Source of the DNA: an uncultured Sphingomonadaceae bacterium | GTDB taxonomy: Bacteria; Pseudomonadota; Alphaproteobacteria; Sphingomonadales; Sphingomonadaceae | Assembly (NCBI GenBank): GCA_947493325.1 | Contig: CANLQI010000001.1 | Coordinates: 1,058,501-1,122,500, forward strand | Length of the DNA stretch: 64,000 bases | Reading direction: 5' to 3' | Shown here: positions 26,261-36,294 of the stretch, piece after piece | Numbering within the stretch: position 1 is the first letter of the stretch | Layout: every line of letters begins with the position of its first letter | Notes under the pieces: generated by a model | What the model saw: the letters and a program-made list of their open reading frames with translations, nothing else | Database searches by the model: none | What the model was told of the DNA's origin: nothing | Made by a program: the position numbers and the translations under genes

Positions 26261-28399
26261 ATGACTGACAAACCGACCATGAATGACTGGCAGGCCAAAG
26301 CCGAAAAGGAAACCAAAGGCAAGAACCTGAACTGGGACACGCCCGAAGGCATAACCGTCAAGCCGATCTACACCGCCGATGATGTGGAAAGCGACCCCGG
26401 CCTGCCGGGTTTTGCGCCTTACACGCGCGGCCCCTATGCCAGCATGTATACCGGGCGGCCATGGACCATCCGCCAATATGCGGGTTTTTCAACGGCAGAA
26501 GAATCAAACGCTTTTTATCGCCGCAACCTTGCCGCCGGGCAGAAAGGTCTGTCGGTGGCATTCGATCTGGCCACACACCGTGGCTATGACAGCGATCACC
26601 CCCGTGTGCGCGGTGATGTGGGCAAGGCCGGCGTGGCCATTGACTCGGTTGAGGATATGAAAATCCTGTTCGACCAGATTCCGCTCGACAAAATGTCGGT
26701 GTCAATGACGATGAACGGTGCGGTCATCCCGTGCCTGGCATTCTATATCATCGCAGCGGAAGAGCAGGGCGTGTCGCCGGATCAGCTCGCGGGTACGATC
26801 CAGAATGATATCCTCAAAGAATTCATGGTGCGCAACACCTATATTTATCCGCCTGAACCGTCGATGCGAATTATCTCCGATATTTTTGCCTATACCAGTG
26901 ATAATATGCCTAAATTCAACAGCATATCGATTTCCGGTTATCATATGCAGGAAGCAGGCGCGACGCAGGTGCAGGAACTTGCCTTCACCATTGCCGACGG
27001 CATGGAATATGTGAAATATGGTATGGCATCAGGGCTGGATATCGACAAGTTTGCCGGGCGTCTGAGCTTCTTTTTCGCAATTGGCATGAATTTCTTCATG
27101 GAAGTCGCGAAACTGCGCGCGGCACGGCTGTTATGGCACCGTGCCATGACACAACTTGGGGCGCAGGCGGAGCGTTCGAAAATGCTCCGCACGCACTGCC
27201 AGACATCGGGCGTGTCGCTGACCGAGCAGGATCCGTATAACAACGTTATCCGCACTACGGTCGAAGCGATGGCGGCTATGCTCGGCGGTACACAGTCGCT
27301 GCACACCAATGCCCTCGATGAGGCCATTGCACTACCCACAGATTTTTCAGCAAGAATCGCACGTAACACACAGATAATATTACAGGAAGAAACCGGCATG
27401 ACCAATGTTGTCGACCCACTGGGCGGCTCTTATTATGTCGAGGCTTTGACCAAAGAACTGGCCGACAAGGCTTGGGAAATTATCGAGCGTGTGGAAGGCG
27501 AAGGTGGCATGGCAAACGCCGTGGCCGCTGGCTGGCCCAAGGCGATGATTGAGGAAGCGGCCGCCGCTTCACAGGCGCGTGTTGATCGCGGCGATGCAAC
27601 CATTGTGGGCGTCAATAAATACCGTCTGGCCGAGGAAGAGCTGCTTGAAACGCTTGAGGTTGATAACAGCAAAGTACGCGAAGGGCAGATTGCGAGCCTC
27701 AAGCAAATCCGTGCCACACGCGACGAAGATGCTTGTCAGGCGGCGCTCAGGGCTCTCACCAAAGGCGCCGGGAGCAAGGGCAACTTGCTTGCGTTGGCGG
27801 TGGATGCCGCGCGTGAGCGGGCAACACTGGGCGAAATATCCGCCGCAATGGAAGAGGTGTTCGGGCGCTACAATACTGTGCCGACCCCTGTGAAAGGTGT
27901 GTATGCGGCTCCCTATGCCGAGGATACACGCTGGCAGCAGGTGCTGGACGGTGTGGTGGCAGTCGAAAACCGCCTGGGCCGCAAGCCCAGGATGATGGTC
28001 GCCAAAATGGGGCAGGATGGTCACGACCGCGGCGCCAATGTGATCGCATCGGCCTTTGCCGATATGGGTTTTGATGTTGTGAGCGGACCATTATTCCAGA
28101 CGCCGGAAGAATCGGCGGCCATGGCGATTGACAATGATGTTGACGTTGTGGGTGCATCCTCGCTTGCCGCCGGACACAAGACACTCGTGCCTGAACTCAT
28201 CGCCAAATTAAAAGAAGGCGGACGCGGCGATATTAAGGTTATTGCGGGTGGTGTTATTCCGCCGCAGGACTATGATTACCTGCGCGATGCGGGTGTGCAG
28301 GGGATATATGGACCCGGTTCCAATATCGTCGAATGCGCCGCCGATGTGCTGCGCCTTCTTGGCCATAACATGCCGCCGCTGGATGAAGCTGCAGAATGA
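26261..28399 (+). CDS. scpA: Methylmalonyl-CoA mutase
   Basis: The 712-residue adenosylcobalamin enzyme isomerises methylmalonyl-CoA to succinyl-CoA. The N-terminal TIM barrel has [20 protein letters not shown] and [12 protein letters not shown]. The C-terminal B12-binding domain has the DxHxxG motif in [11 protein letters not shown] (D586, H588, G591). Catalytic and B12 parts are in one chain, so it is the homodimer/large-subunit type. No MeaB-type chaperone gene is adjacent. Two consecutive TGA codons end the gene. Confidence 0.97.
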   Translation: MTDKPTMNDWQAKAEKETKGKNLNWDTPEGITVKPIYTADDVESDPGLPGFAPYTRGPYASMYTGRPWTIRQYAGFSTAEESNAFYRRNLAAGQKGLSVAFDLATHRGYDSDHPRVRGDVGKAGVAIDSVEDMKILFDQIPLDKMSVSMTMNGAVIPCLAFYIIAAEEQGVSPDQLAGTIQNDILKEFMVRNTYIYPPEPSMRIISDIFAYTSDNMPKFNSISISGYHMQEAGATQVQELAFTIADGMEYVKYGMASGLDIDKFAGRLSFFFAIGMNFFMEVAKLRAARLLWHRAMTQLGAQAERSKMLRTHCQTSGVSLTEQDPYNNVIRTTVEAMAAMLGGTQSLHTNALDEAIALPTDFSARIARNTQIILQEETGMTNVVDPLGGSYYVEALTKELADKAWEIIERVEGEGGMANAVAAGWPKAMIEEAAAASQARVDRGDATIVGVNKYRLAEEELLETLEVDNSKVREGQIASLKQIRATRDEDACQAALRALTKGAGSKGNLLALAVDAARERATLGEISAAMEEVFGRYNTVPTPVKGVYAAPYAEDTRWQQVLDGVVAVENRLGRKPRMMVAKMGQDGHDRGANVIASAFADMGFDVVSGPLFQTPEESAAMAIDNDVDVVGASSLAAGHKTLVPELIAKLKEGGRGDIKVIAGGVIPPQDYDYLRDAGVQGIYGPGSNIVECAADVLRLLGHNMPPLDEAAE

Positions 28400-28425
28400 T
28401 GAATAATATTAGATGAATAATATTA
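28398..28425. repeat. Perfect 14-bp tandem duplication after scpA
   Basis: GATGAATAATATTA occurs twice head to tail (28398-28411 and 28412-28425). The first copy overlaps the scpA stop codon. It looks like a slippage duplication. Confidence 0.8.
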
Positions 28426-28467
28426 CTTGCAGATGCCTTTTCTTTATGAACTGAAAAGGGCAGTGTG

Positions 28468-29511
28468 ATGGTGAATATCGATAGAAAGCACAAAATGACT
28501 GAAATCCGTACCGACTGGACGCGCGATCAAATCGCTGAGCTATTTAACATGCCGTTTACCGAATTGCTGTTCCAGGCGGCATCGCTGCACCGGGAGTACC
28601 ACAAACCAGATGAGATTCAGCTATGCACATTGCTGTCAATCAAGACCGGCGGGTGCCCGGAGGATTGCGGCTATTGCTCACAGTCGGTTGAGGCGGACAG
28701 TGGCGTCAAGGCGACCAAGCTGATGGATGTGCGGCAGGTGCTGCAATCGGCGGCGCAGGCCAAGGATAATGGCAGCCAGCGTTTCTGCATGGGCGCGGCC
28801 TGGCGCAACCCCAAGGACCGCGATATGCCGGCGATTGTCGAAATCGTGAAGGGCGTGCGTGATATGGGCATGGAGACCTGCATGACGCTGGGCATGCTCA
28901 CACCAAAGCAGGCGGATATGCTGGCCGAGGCGGGGCTTGATTATTACAACCATAATATCGATTCCAGCCCCGAATATTACGAGAAAGCCATTTCCACGCG
29001 CAAGATGCAGGACCGGCTTGATACGCTGTCGCACGTGCGTGATAGCGGCATCAATGTCTGTTCAGGTGGTATTGTCGGTATGGGCGAAACCCGCGCGGAC
29101 CGGGTCGGTTTTATCCATACGCTGGCGACACTGCCAAAGCATCCCGAAAGCGTGCCTGTAAACGCGCTGGTGCCGGTCAAGGGGACGGTGCTGGGTGATA
29201 TGCTCGCCGACACGCCGATGGCCAAGATTGACGATATCGAATTTGTCCGCACCGTCGCGGCGGCGCGTATCACTATGCCGATGAGCATGGTCCGGCTTTC
29301 TGCGGGCCGCGAAAGCATGTCAGAGGCCGCACAGGCGCTCTGCTTTATGGCGGGCGCGAACAGTATCTTCACCGGCGACAAGCTGCTCACTGCGCCGAAT
29401 GCGGGCGATGACAGCGATGCGGCGCTGTTTGAGAAACTGGGATTGGTGGCGCTCCAGGGCGAGGAGCCACTGCGGGCATGTAAGAGCGGTGAACTGGAGG
29501 CGGCGGAGTGA
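28468..29511 (+). CDS. bioB: Biotin synthase
   Basis: The 347-residue radical-SAM enzyme converts dethiobiotin to biotin. The 4Fe-4S motif CxxxCxxC is [13 protein letters not shown] (C63, C67, C70), followed by [21 protein letters not shown] and [11 protein letters not shown] 28468 has AGGG upstream; GTG 28471 and ATG 28495 (MTEIRTDW, the more conserved N-terminus) are alternatives. The TGA overlaps the next start as GTGA. No other bio gene is near; the gene stands in the carboxylase operon whose biotin it supplies. Confidence 0.95.
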   Translation: MVNIDRKHKMTEIRTDWTRDQIAELFNMPFTELLFQAASLHREYHKPDEIQLCTLLSIKTGGCPEDCGYCSQSVEADSGVKATKLMDVRQVLQSAAQAKDNGSQRFCMGAAWRNPKDRDMPAIVEIVKGVRDMGMETCMTLGMLTPKQADMLAEAGLDYYNHNIDSSPEYYEKAISTRKMQDRLDTLSHVRDSGINVCSGGIVGMGETRADRVGFIHTLATLPKHPESVPVNALVPVKGTVLGDMLADTPMAKIDDIEFVRTVAAARITMPMSMVRLSAGRESMSEAAQALCFMAGANSIFTGDKLLTAPNAGDDSDAALFEKLGLVALQGEEPLRACKSGELEAAE

Positions 29512-29759
29512 GTTTTGGCGACAAACCATCATTAACAATCGGCCAAAAAGTCGGCTGTCTTGCCTATGGATTAGTCGCCTTCATAATTGTTACGAACGGG
29601 TTGATTTTTGTGTCTACGGGACATTGCGCTCCAGAATATGATGGTACGAGTTGTGAATATGACGGTTTAACCAAGTTTATAATATTTCCTGGTTCTCTAA
29701 TCGCCTCAATTGTTGGTGGCATTTTTCTGGTTAGATATATGATGAAAGACAGAGGATAA
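29508..29759 (+). CDS. Small two-TM protein between bioB and pccA
   Basis: An 83-residue protein with TM helices at about 15-36 and 57-77. The loop between them holds two cysteines ([16 protein letters not shown]) that could pair in the periplasm. It starts with GTG in GTGA overlap with the bioB stop and ends in TAATG overlap with the pccA start. Such double coupling makes a real gene likely. It is more AT-rich than its neighbours and I recognise no family. Confidence 0.7.
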   Translation: MSFGDKPSLTIGQKVGCLAYGLVAFIIVTNGLIFVSTGHCAPEYDGTSCEYDGLTKFIIFPGSLIASIVGGIFLVRYMMKDRG

Positions 29760-31729
29760 TGCTAAAAAAAATCCTGATCGCGAACCGTGGTGAAATTGCC
29801 TGCCGGGTTATCCGCACAGCGAAGAAAATGGGCATTGCCACTGTGGCGGTCTATTCCGATGCTGATGCGCGCAGCCCGCATGTCGAGATGGCTGACGAGG
29901 CCGTGCATATTGGTCCGGCGGCGGCGTCTGAATCCTATCTGATCGCCGACAAGATTATCGCTGCGTGCAAGGAAACGGGCGCGGATGCGGTGCATCCCGG
30001 CTATGGCTTTCTGTCTGAGCGTGCCTCTTTTGTTGAGGCGCTGGACAAGGCCGGCATCACCTTTATCGGCCCGCCACCGAATGCCATTGCGGCGATGGGT
30101 GACAAGATTGAATCCAAAAAACTTGCCGAAAAAGCGGGTGTCAGCGTCGTTCCGGGACATATTGGCGAGATTGATGACACGGACCATGCGGTGAAAATAG
30201 CCACCGAAATCGGCTATCCGGTTATGATGAAGGCGAGCGCGGGCGGCGGCGGCAAGGGCATGCGGCTTGCTTATAGCGAAAAGGACGTGCGCGAGGGCTT
30301 TGAAGCGACGAAACGCGAGGGTTTGAGCAGCTTTGGCGATGACCGTGTTTTTATTGAGAAGTTTATCGAACAGCCGCGCCATATCGAAATCCAGATGCTG
30401 GGCGACAAGCATGGCAATATCGTTTACCTCAACGAACGCGAATGTTCGATCCAGCGGCGTCACCAGAAAGTCGTCGAGGAAGCGCCATCGCCGTTTGTTG
30501 ACGCAGAAATGCGCAAAGCCATGGGCGAGCAGGCTGTCGCGCTGTCGGCCGCTGTCGGCTATTATAGTGCAGGTACGGTCGAGCTGATCGTGGGCGCTGA
30601 CAAGAGCTTCTATTTTCTCGAAATGAATACCCGCCTTCAGGTGGAACATCCGGTCACCGAACAAATCACCGGACTTGATCTGGTCGAACAGATGATCCGT
30701 GTCGCGGCCGGGGAAAAGCTTAATTTCACGCAGGATGATGTAACGATCAATGGCTGGTCAGTCGAAAACCGGGTTTATGCCGAAGACCCATATCGCGGTT
30801 TTCTGCCCTCCACAGGGCGTCTGGTGCGTTATAGTCCGCCTGCGGACAAAGACGGCGTACGCGTTGATGACGGCGTGGCCGAGGGCGGTGAGGTGTCAAT
30901 CCATTACGACCCGATGATTGCCAAACTCATCACCTATGCCGATACGCGCGAAGAAGCAATTGACCTGCAGATCGCCGCGCTGGATCAGTTTGAAATCGAT
31001 GGTCCCGGCCACAATATCGATTTTCTGTCTGCAATCATGCAGCATCCCAAATTCCGCTCGGGTGATATCTCTACCGCGTTTATCGCTGAAGAATATCCCG
31101 ATGGTTTTGAAGGTGCTCCGGCTTCTGCTGAACTCATGACACGGCTCGCCGCAATAGCCGCTTTTATTGCCACAGCGCATGCGGACCGTAACCTGCGGAT
31201 CGATGGTCAGCTTGGTGGCCGTTTGCGCCCGCCATCCGAATGGCGCGTCAAATCGGGTGATGCACTGTTTGAAGTCTCCATCAGCGAAGATGCCGTGGTC
31301 GTGAACGGTGAGGAAGTGCCGCTATCCATGGCCTATACGCCAGGTGAGGCGCTTGTGCTCGCAGAGTTTGATGGTGAGGAGCTGGCGGTGCGCACCGCAC
31401 TGATCCGCTCCGGTTTCCGCCTGACGACGCATGGTGCAGGTCATGACTTACAGGTGCTGCCCGGCCATATTGCCCGCCATGCGGTGCATATGATCGAGAA
31501 GGAACCACCTGATCTTTCCAAATATCTGCTCTGTCCGATGCCCGGCCTGCTGGTGAAACTGCATGTGGGTGAGGAGGACAAGGTCGAGGCAGGGCAACCG
31601 CTCGCCATTGTCGAGGCCATGAAGATGGAAAACATCCTGCGCGCCGAAAAAGCGGGGACGGTCAAATCGGTCAGCGCGGCAGAAGGAGAGAGCCTTGCGG
31701 TCGATGCAGTCATTCTAGAAATGGAATGA
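29759..31729 (+). CDS. pccA: Propionyl-CoA carboxylase alpha subunit (biotin carboxylase + BCCP)
   Basis: The 656-residue protein has a biotin carboxylase half (FKKILIANRGE-type N-terminus, ATP-grasp loop KASAGGGGKGMR, EMNTRLQVEHPVTE), a middle linking domain, and a C-terminal biotinyl domain with VEAMKMENI, the lysine at about 622. It carboxylates biotin with ATP and hands CO2 to PccB (21537). 3-Methylcrotonyl-CoA carboxylase is less likely because scpA and mce are in the same cluster. Translation is coupled to the small gene upstream. Confidence 0.95.
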   Translation: MLKKILIANRGEIACRVIRTAKKMGIATVAVYSDADARSPHVEMADEAVHIGPAAASESYLIADKIIAACKETGADAVHPGYGFLSERASFVEALDKAGITFIGPPPNAIAAMGDKIESKKLAEKAGVSVVPGHIGEIDDTDHAVKIATEIGYPVMMKASAGGGGKGMRLAYSEKDVREGFEATKREGLSSFGDDRVFIEKFIEQPRHIEIQMLGDKHGNIVYLNERECSIQRRHQKVVEEAPSPFVDAEMRKAMGEQAVALSAAVGYYSAGTVELIVGADKSFYFLEMNTRLQVEHPVTEQITGLDLVEQMIRVAAGEKLNFTQDDVTINGWSVENRVYAEDPYRGFLPSTGRLVRYSPPADKDGVRVDDGVAEGGEVSIHYDPMIAKLITYADTREEAIDLQIAALDQFEIDGPGHNIDFLSAIMQHPKFRSGDISTAFIAEEYPDGFEGAPASAELMTRLAAIAAFIATAHADRNLRIDGQLGGRLRPPSEWRVKSGDALFEVSISEDAVVVNGEEVPLSMAYTPGEALVLAEFDGEELAVRTALIRSGFRLTTHGAGHDLQVLPGHIARHAVHMIEKEPPDLSKYLLCPMPGLLVKLHVGEEDKVEAGQPLAIVEAMKMENILRAEKAGTVKSVSAAEGESLAVDAVILEME

Positions 31730-31775
31730 GTCCGTCTAGTGTAATATCCGAATTCTCCATGGCATGGTAAATCAC

Positions 31776-32675
31776 TTAGGCAAGCAGCCAAGCTAACACT
31801 TCATCCATCTGCGTTGCAGTCTGCGCGAAAGCATGCCCGGCATCGTAAACACGGGTTTGCAGATGGCATCCCCGCTGCCATCCTAACCCCGTCAGGCTGT
31901 CCGCAATGGCGGTCTGGTGCGGTGTCATACCCGTATCCATCATTTCAGTTCCATGGTCTAGCCATAGTCTACGCCCTGCGGGATTCTTAAGCTGTGAAAA
32001 ATAGGTGGCCCAAACTGATGGGAGTTGCGGGAGATCAATCATGCGCTCATCGTAAATTGGCCAGTTCGGGGACATACATGCCGCACGGCCAAAGCTTTGC
32101 TGTGCCTCCACGAATATTGCTCCGGCCATCACACCTGCCATGCTAGCCCCAAAAACGGCGGTGTCCAGGCGATTTTCAGAAGTTCGATAATGCGCATCTA
32201 CGAATGGTTTCAACTCTGTTTCAAGAAAGCGAATAAACTCATTCGACACCAATGATTTTGCGCCGACACGGTGGATTTCCCTCTCGATAGTGGTCCGGAC
32301 GTCATCACCCGAACGTTCGTAGATAGTTTGGGGCATGTACTGGAGAAAACGATTTTCACCGAGATTGTCTATTGCGACTATCAAAGTAGGCGGAACGGTT
32401 TTCGTTGCCATCAATCTCGCTATACGTTTATCGGCTGAAAAATTCACGCCATCGCTATCATCGTGGAAGGCGAACTGTCCATCCAGCATATATAGAGTTT
32501 GGCATATATAATCAGATTCGTCATAGGCTGGTGGAAACCATATCCGCACCCGGGGGGCTATTTTAAATCCACGTAATTTTTCAATCCTGCCTACAGCGTT
32601 GTTCTCCAACGCCAATGAGGGCGATGCTGCCGCTATAGCAGCGAGAGACAGAAATTTTCTGCGATGGAGAAACAT
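31776..32675 (-). CDS. Tat-exported alpha/beta-hydrolase (esterase D/enterochelin-esterase-like)
   Basis: The 299-residue protein starts with a twin-arginine signal (HRRKFLSLAAIAAASPSLA), so it should be exported folded. The hydrolase core has YMLDGQFAFHDD, VAIDN, the nucleophile elbow FGASMAG (S178), the acid candidate D240 in WLDHGTE, and H281 in DAGHAF. The elbow is GASMA, where family members usually have GxSxG. It resembles putative siderophore or feruloyl esterases, but the substrate is unknown. The gene and the 200-bp gap after its start look more AT-rich than the flanking metabolic genes. Confidence 0.82.
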   Translation of the reverse strand: MFLHRRKFLSLAAIAAASPSLALENNAVGRIEKLRGFKIAPRVRIWFPPAYDESDYICQTLYMLDGQFAFHDDSDGVNFSADKRIARLMATKTVPPTLIVAIDNLGENRFLQYMPQTIYERSGDDVRTTIEREIHRVGAKSLVSNEFIRFLETELKPFVDAHYRTSENRLDTAVFGASMAGVMAGAIFVEAQQSFGRAACMSPNWPIYDERMIDLPQLPSVWATYFSQLKNPAGRRLWLDHGTEMMDTGMTPHQTAIADSLTGLGWQRGCHLQTRVYDAGHAFAQTATQMDEVLAWLLA

Positions 32676-32874
32676 GGATAAAGACTTTCTTTTAGATCCA
32701 TATTTAGCACAAATCTCTGATCACATAAATCCATACCTCTTAGAAGTTATTTGGTTTTATTCAGGTCTGCAGGCTGGCCTCTTAAAACAACTTTCCTACT
32801 CACCATGGCCTATGCTAGCCCATGATTAGAAAACAGGGCGCTAAAGCAAAAACCGTGAAGGGCAAGAGGGAAAT

Positions 32875-34512
32875 ATGAGCGAAACAATTGCGGCTGCAGA
32901 GATGCATGAACCTTCCGCAAAGGAAGTCCGCCTGGTCATTGGTGCGTCATCGGCGGGGACTGTTTTCGAATGGTATGACTTTTTCATCTACGGCACGCTG
33001 TTCTATATTATCGGCCCCACATTTTTCCCCAGCGGCAATGAAACGCTCGAAATCCTGCTGGTATGGGCGACATTCGCCATCGGCTTTGGTTTCCGTCCGG
33101 TAGGCGCGGTGCTGTTCGGTTTTCTGGGTGACAAGCTTGGGCGCAAATATACCTTTTTGGTCACCGTAACCCTTATGGGTATAGCCACGGCGGGGGTGGG
33201 GCTGGTCCCCAGCTATGCCTCGATTGGGCTTGCCGCACCGGCGATTGTCATCCTGTTGCGCATAATACAGGGGCTGGCGCTGGGCGGCGAATATGGCGGA
33301 GCGGCGATATATGTCGCGGAACATGCGCCGCCCGAAAAGCGCGGGTTTTATACCAGCTTTATTCAGGCCAGCGTGGCAGGCGGCTTTGTACTCAGTATCG
33401 CGGTTGTGCTTGCCTGCCGCTTCCTAATTCCTGCAGACGCTTTTGCGGAATGGGGTTGGCGGATACCGTTCCTGCTCTCCATCATCCTGCTCGGCATTTC
33501 ACTGTGGATGCGCCTGATGCTTTCGGAAAGCCCTGTTTTTCAGGCTATGAAGGCAGCGGGTGAAACTGCGCATAATCCGTTTGTCGAAAGCTTCACCTAT
33601 CCAGGCAACAAAAAACGCATTTTCGTGGCGCTTTTCGGGATTACCGGTGTCCTCACTACCATCTGGTACACCGCCTTTTTCTCCGGCATGAGCTTTTTGC
33701 GCGGGCCCATGCATGTCGAGGCGCTAACCGTTGAGCTGATCCTGTTCGTGGCGGGACTTATCGCCATGGGCTTTTACCTGATTGTCGGCAAATGGTCGGA
33801 CCGGGTGGGGCGCAAGAAACCGATTATTATCGGCGCCCTACTGACTCTATTGCTGCTCTTCCCGGCCTTCTGGGGGCTTGGCAGCCTTGCCAATCCGGGA
33901 CTAGCACAGGCAGCAGAAAATACGCCCATAACGGTTGAGGGCACGCTGTGCAGCACCGATCCTTTTGCTGAACTGTTCAGCCGTAAACAGACGGATTGCG
34001 GGAAAGTATTGGAAACCCTAACTTCATCAGGTGTGCCCTATGATGTAAAGCAGAGCGATACACTGCGCCTGCTAGCAGGAGACGCGGAAATAGCGCTTGA
34101 TCCGGCATGGCTGGAGGATGGCAATGCGCGGCGTGAGGGCATACATGGCGCGCTGGGCGAATATGGTTTTGACTTTTCGAAACAGCAGCCGGGCATGGCC
34201 AACATTCTTGGCATCATTGCCATATTGCTCGGGCTGGGCATGTTGTCCGCGCTCACATATGGTTCGGTCGCGGCGCTTCTTTCGGAGATGTTCCCGCCGA
34301 AAATCCGCTACAGTTCCATGTCGATTCCCTATCATATCGGGGCAGGCTATCTGGGTGGTTTCCTGCCACTTATAGCCGGCGTAATTGTCGCAAGCACAGG
34401 CAATATCTATTCCGGTCTGTGGTATACATGGATTGTCGTTGCATTTGGCGTGATCGTGGCATGGTGGGGTCTGCCTGATGGCCCGCCGCGCGATTTTTCC
34501 GATGCAGGATAG
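32875..34512 (+). CDS. MHS-family MFS transporter with a large hydrophilic insertion
   Basis: The 545-residue protein has metabolite:H+ symporter motifs: SSAGTVFEWYDFFIYG in TM1, FGFLGDKLGRKYTF between TM2 and TM3, RIIQGLALGGEYGGA, and GKWSDRVGRKKP between TM8 and TM9. Residues 338-444 form a soluble insert with two cysteines (TLCSTD, TDCGKV), not found in the usual family members of about 430 residues. The substrate may be a carboxylate or betaine but is unknown. GAGGGAA precedes the start. Its end overlaps alr by 11 bp. Confidence 0.9.
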   Translation: MSETIAAAEMHEPSAKEVRLVIGASSAGTVFEWYDFFIYGTLFYIIGPTFFPSGNETLEILLVWATFAIGFGFRPVGAVLFGFLGDKLGRKYTFLVTVTLMGIATAGVGLVPSYASIGLAAPAIVILLRIIQGLALGGEYGGAAIYVAEHAPPEKRGFYTSFIQASVAGGFVLSIAVVLACRFLIPADAFAEWGWRIPFLLSIILLGISLWMRLMLSESPVFQAMKAAGETAHNPFVESFTYPGNKKRIFVALFGITGVLTTIWYTAFFSGMSFLRGPMHVEALTVELILFVAGLIAMGFYLIVGKWSDRVGRKKPIIIGALLTLLLLFPAFWGLGSLANPGLAQAAENTPITVEGTLCSTDPFAELFSRKQTDCGKVLETLTSSGVPYDVKQSDTLRLLAGDAEIALDPAWLEDGNARREGIHGALGEYGFDFSKQQPGMANILGIIAILLGLGMLSALTYGSVAALLSEMFPPKIRYSSMSIPYHIGAGYLGGFLPLIAGVIVASTGNIYSGLWYTWIVVAFGVIVAWWGLPDGPPRDFSDAG

Positions 34513-35554
34513 CTGCCCGTCGCCTGCCAGGCTGATTCTGGACAGAAATGCGTTAGTGTCCAACTGGGAGGCGCTGGCCCGGATCAGCGGCGGTGCTGCT
34601 ACCGGTGCAGCCATAAAAGCCGATGGATATGGCCTGGGCGCGGCGGATATTCTGCGCATTTTATATGATGCGGGCTGCCGGGATTTTTATGTGGCGCACT
34701 GGCAGGAAGCGGCACCTTTGCTGCCGCTCCTTCAGGATGCGTCACTTTCTGTCCTGAATGGCGTCATGCCGCAGGACATGGCGAACCCGCACCTGCACCA
34801 TCCCGCCGTCAAGCCTGTGCTCAACAGCATGGCGCAAGCGGAAAGATGGGCCAGGGCAGGGGGCGAACGCTGTGACCTGATGGTGGACACGGGCATGAAC
34901 CGGCTCGGCCTGTCCATGGCCGATATAGCAGATCCACTCCTGCAAAAACTTGATATTGATGTGTGTATGAGTCATTTGGCATCTGCCGATGAAGATGTGC
35001 CGCAAAATGAGGTGCAGCTTGATAACTTTCGTGCCGTGCGCAGCGCCATTAAGGCCGGGCGTTACAGTCTGGCCAATAGTGCCGGCATTGCGCTTGGCCG
35101 GGACTATCATTTCGATCTGACACGGCCCGGATTATCGCTCTATGGCGGTGTCCCGCGCGCGGAGATGCGGGAACATATCAAAGCTGTCGCCACAATTGAT
35201 ACAATGGTGTTGCAGGTTCGCGACCTGAAAGCAGGCGATATGGTCGGATATAACGCCATGTTCACGGCGGACAGGGTAATGCGTATTGCAATCCTGTCAC
35301 TCGGTTATGCGGATGGGTATCTTCGCAACTTTACAGGCAGCGGCATGCTGCTCCATAAAAACAGCGAGCTACCAGTCCTTGGGCGCATATCGATGGATCT
35401 GATTGCTGCTGATATCAGCGCGTCGCCAGATTTGCAGGAAGGCGACCGGGTTTTATGTGCATATGATCTTATGCATTACGCAGCGGCTACGGGACTTTCC
35501 CAATATGAACTGTTGACAAATCTGGCGGAGAGGTTTGAACGCGTCTGGGTATAA
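34502..35554 (+). CDS. alr: Alanine racemase
   Basis: The 350-residue PLP enzyme makes D-alanine for peptidoglycan. The PLP lysine is K39 in AAIKADGYGLGA, the substrate region MVDTGMNRLGL follows, and the second-base tyrosine is in VGYNAMFTAD. RISMDLIAAD is also conserved. ATG 34502 overlaps the transporter end by 11 bp; the frame extends to 34478 without a better start. Coupling to a transporter gene is common in alphaproteobacteria. Confidence 0.95.
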   Translation: MQDSCPSPARLILDRNALVSNWEALARISGGAATGAAIKADGYGLGAADILRILYDAGCRDFYVAHWQEAAPLLPLLQDASLSVLNGVMPQDMANPHLHHPAVKPVLNSMAQAERWARAGGERCDLMVDTGMNRLGLSMADIADPLLQKLDIDVCMSHLASADEDVPQNEVQLDNFRAVRSAIKAGRYSLANSAGIALGRDYHFDLTRPGLSLYGGVPRAEMREHIKAVATIDTMVLQVRDLKAGDMVGYNAMFTADRVMRIAILSLGYADGYLRNFTGSGMLLHKNSELPVLGRISMDLIAADISASPDLQEGDRVLCAYDLMHYAAATGLSQYELLTNLAERFERVWV

Positions 35555-35679
35555 CGCCAGTGCTTCACGGACGGATTTATTAGTTAATTCCATAAAATTC
35601 GTCAGAACTTCCGGTCCATGTTGCGGCGCACTATGATTGGATGCTACTATGCTGCCAACTTCTTTTTGGAGAGCCATGC

Positions 35680-36243
35680 ATGCCCAATTCCCAATCCGGT
35701 TCCGATGATGCCATCATCATCAAAAAATACGCCAACCGCAGACTGTATAACACACAATCATCCAGCTATATCACGCTCGATTATCTTGCCAAAATGACAC
35801 GTGATGGCACAGATTTCAAAGTTGTGGATGCTAAGACAGGCGCGGATATTACGCACAATATCCTGACGCAGATCATCATGGAGGAGGAAAGCAGCGGTCA
35901 ACAGATGTTGCCGGTCGGCTTCCTGCGCGAGCTTATTTCCATGTACGGCAATTCGATGCAATCAATGGTGCCGCAATATCTGGAAGCATCCATGGAATCT
36001 TTCCGGCAAAATCAGGAAAAATTCCAACAGGCAGTCAAAGGCAGTATTGCCGCCAATCCGCTCGCGAAAATGGCCGAGCAGAATATGGCGATGATCCGTG
36101 ATGCAGCAGGGGTGCTCATTCCGGGGGCATCAAAAAACCGTGGTGATAAAGATAATGACGCCGATAAGGAAGAAATCGCTGAGCTCAAGGCGCAACTCGC
36201 CGAAATGCAGAAAAAAATGGATGCGTTAACCAAGGATAGCTGA
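35680..36243 (+). CDS. phaR: Polyhydroxyalkanoate synthesis regulator (PhaR-like)
   Basis: A 187-residue protein with the PHB/PHA accumulation regulator DNA-binding domain at the N-terminus (IIIKKYANRRLYNTQSSSYI, then TLDYLAKM). The PHB accumulation regulatory repeat follows (VVDAKTGADITHNILTQII), and a C-terminal coiled coil ends in AELKAQLAEMQKKMDAL. Such proteins repress granule-protein genes and sense PHA granules. No phaC or phasin gene is adjacent, so the targets lie elsewhere. GGAGAG precedes ATG 35680. Confidence 0.92.
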   Translation: MPNSQSGSDDAIIIKKYANRRLYNTQSSSYITLDYLAKMTRDGTDFKVVDAKTGADITHNILTQIIMEEESSGQQMLPVGFLRELISMYGNSMQSMVPQYLEASMESFRQNQEKFQQAVKGSIAANPLAKMAEQNMAMIRDAAGVLIPGASKNRGDKDNDADKEEIAELKAQLAEMQKKMDALTKDS

Positions 36244-36294
36244 ACATAAACGCACTTAACTTTCATCTGAAAACATCACACTTAAATAGACACA

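Noticed and set aside
32599-32829. A 76-codon plus-strand frame between the esterase and transporter genes
   Set aside because: Its first third is antisense to the esterase signal peptide and no ribosome-binding site or family feature is seen.
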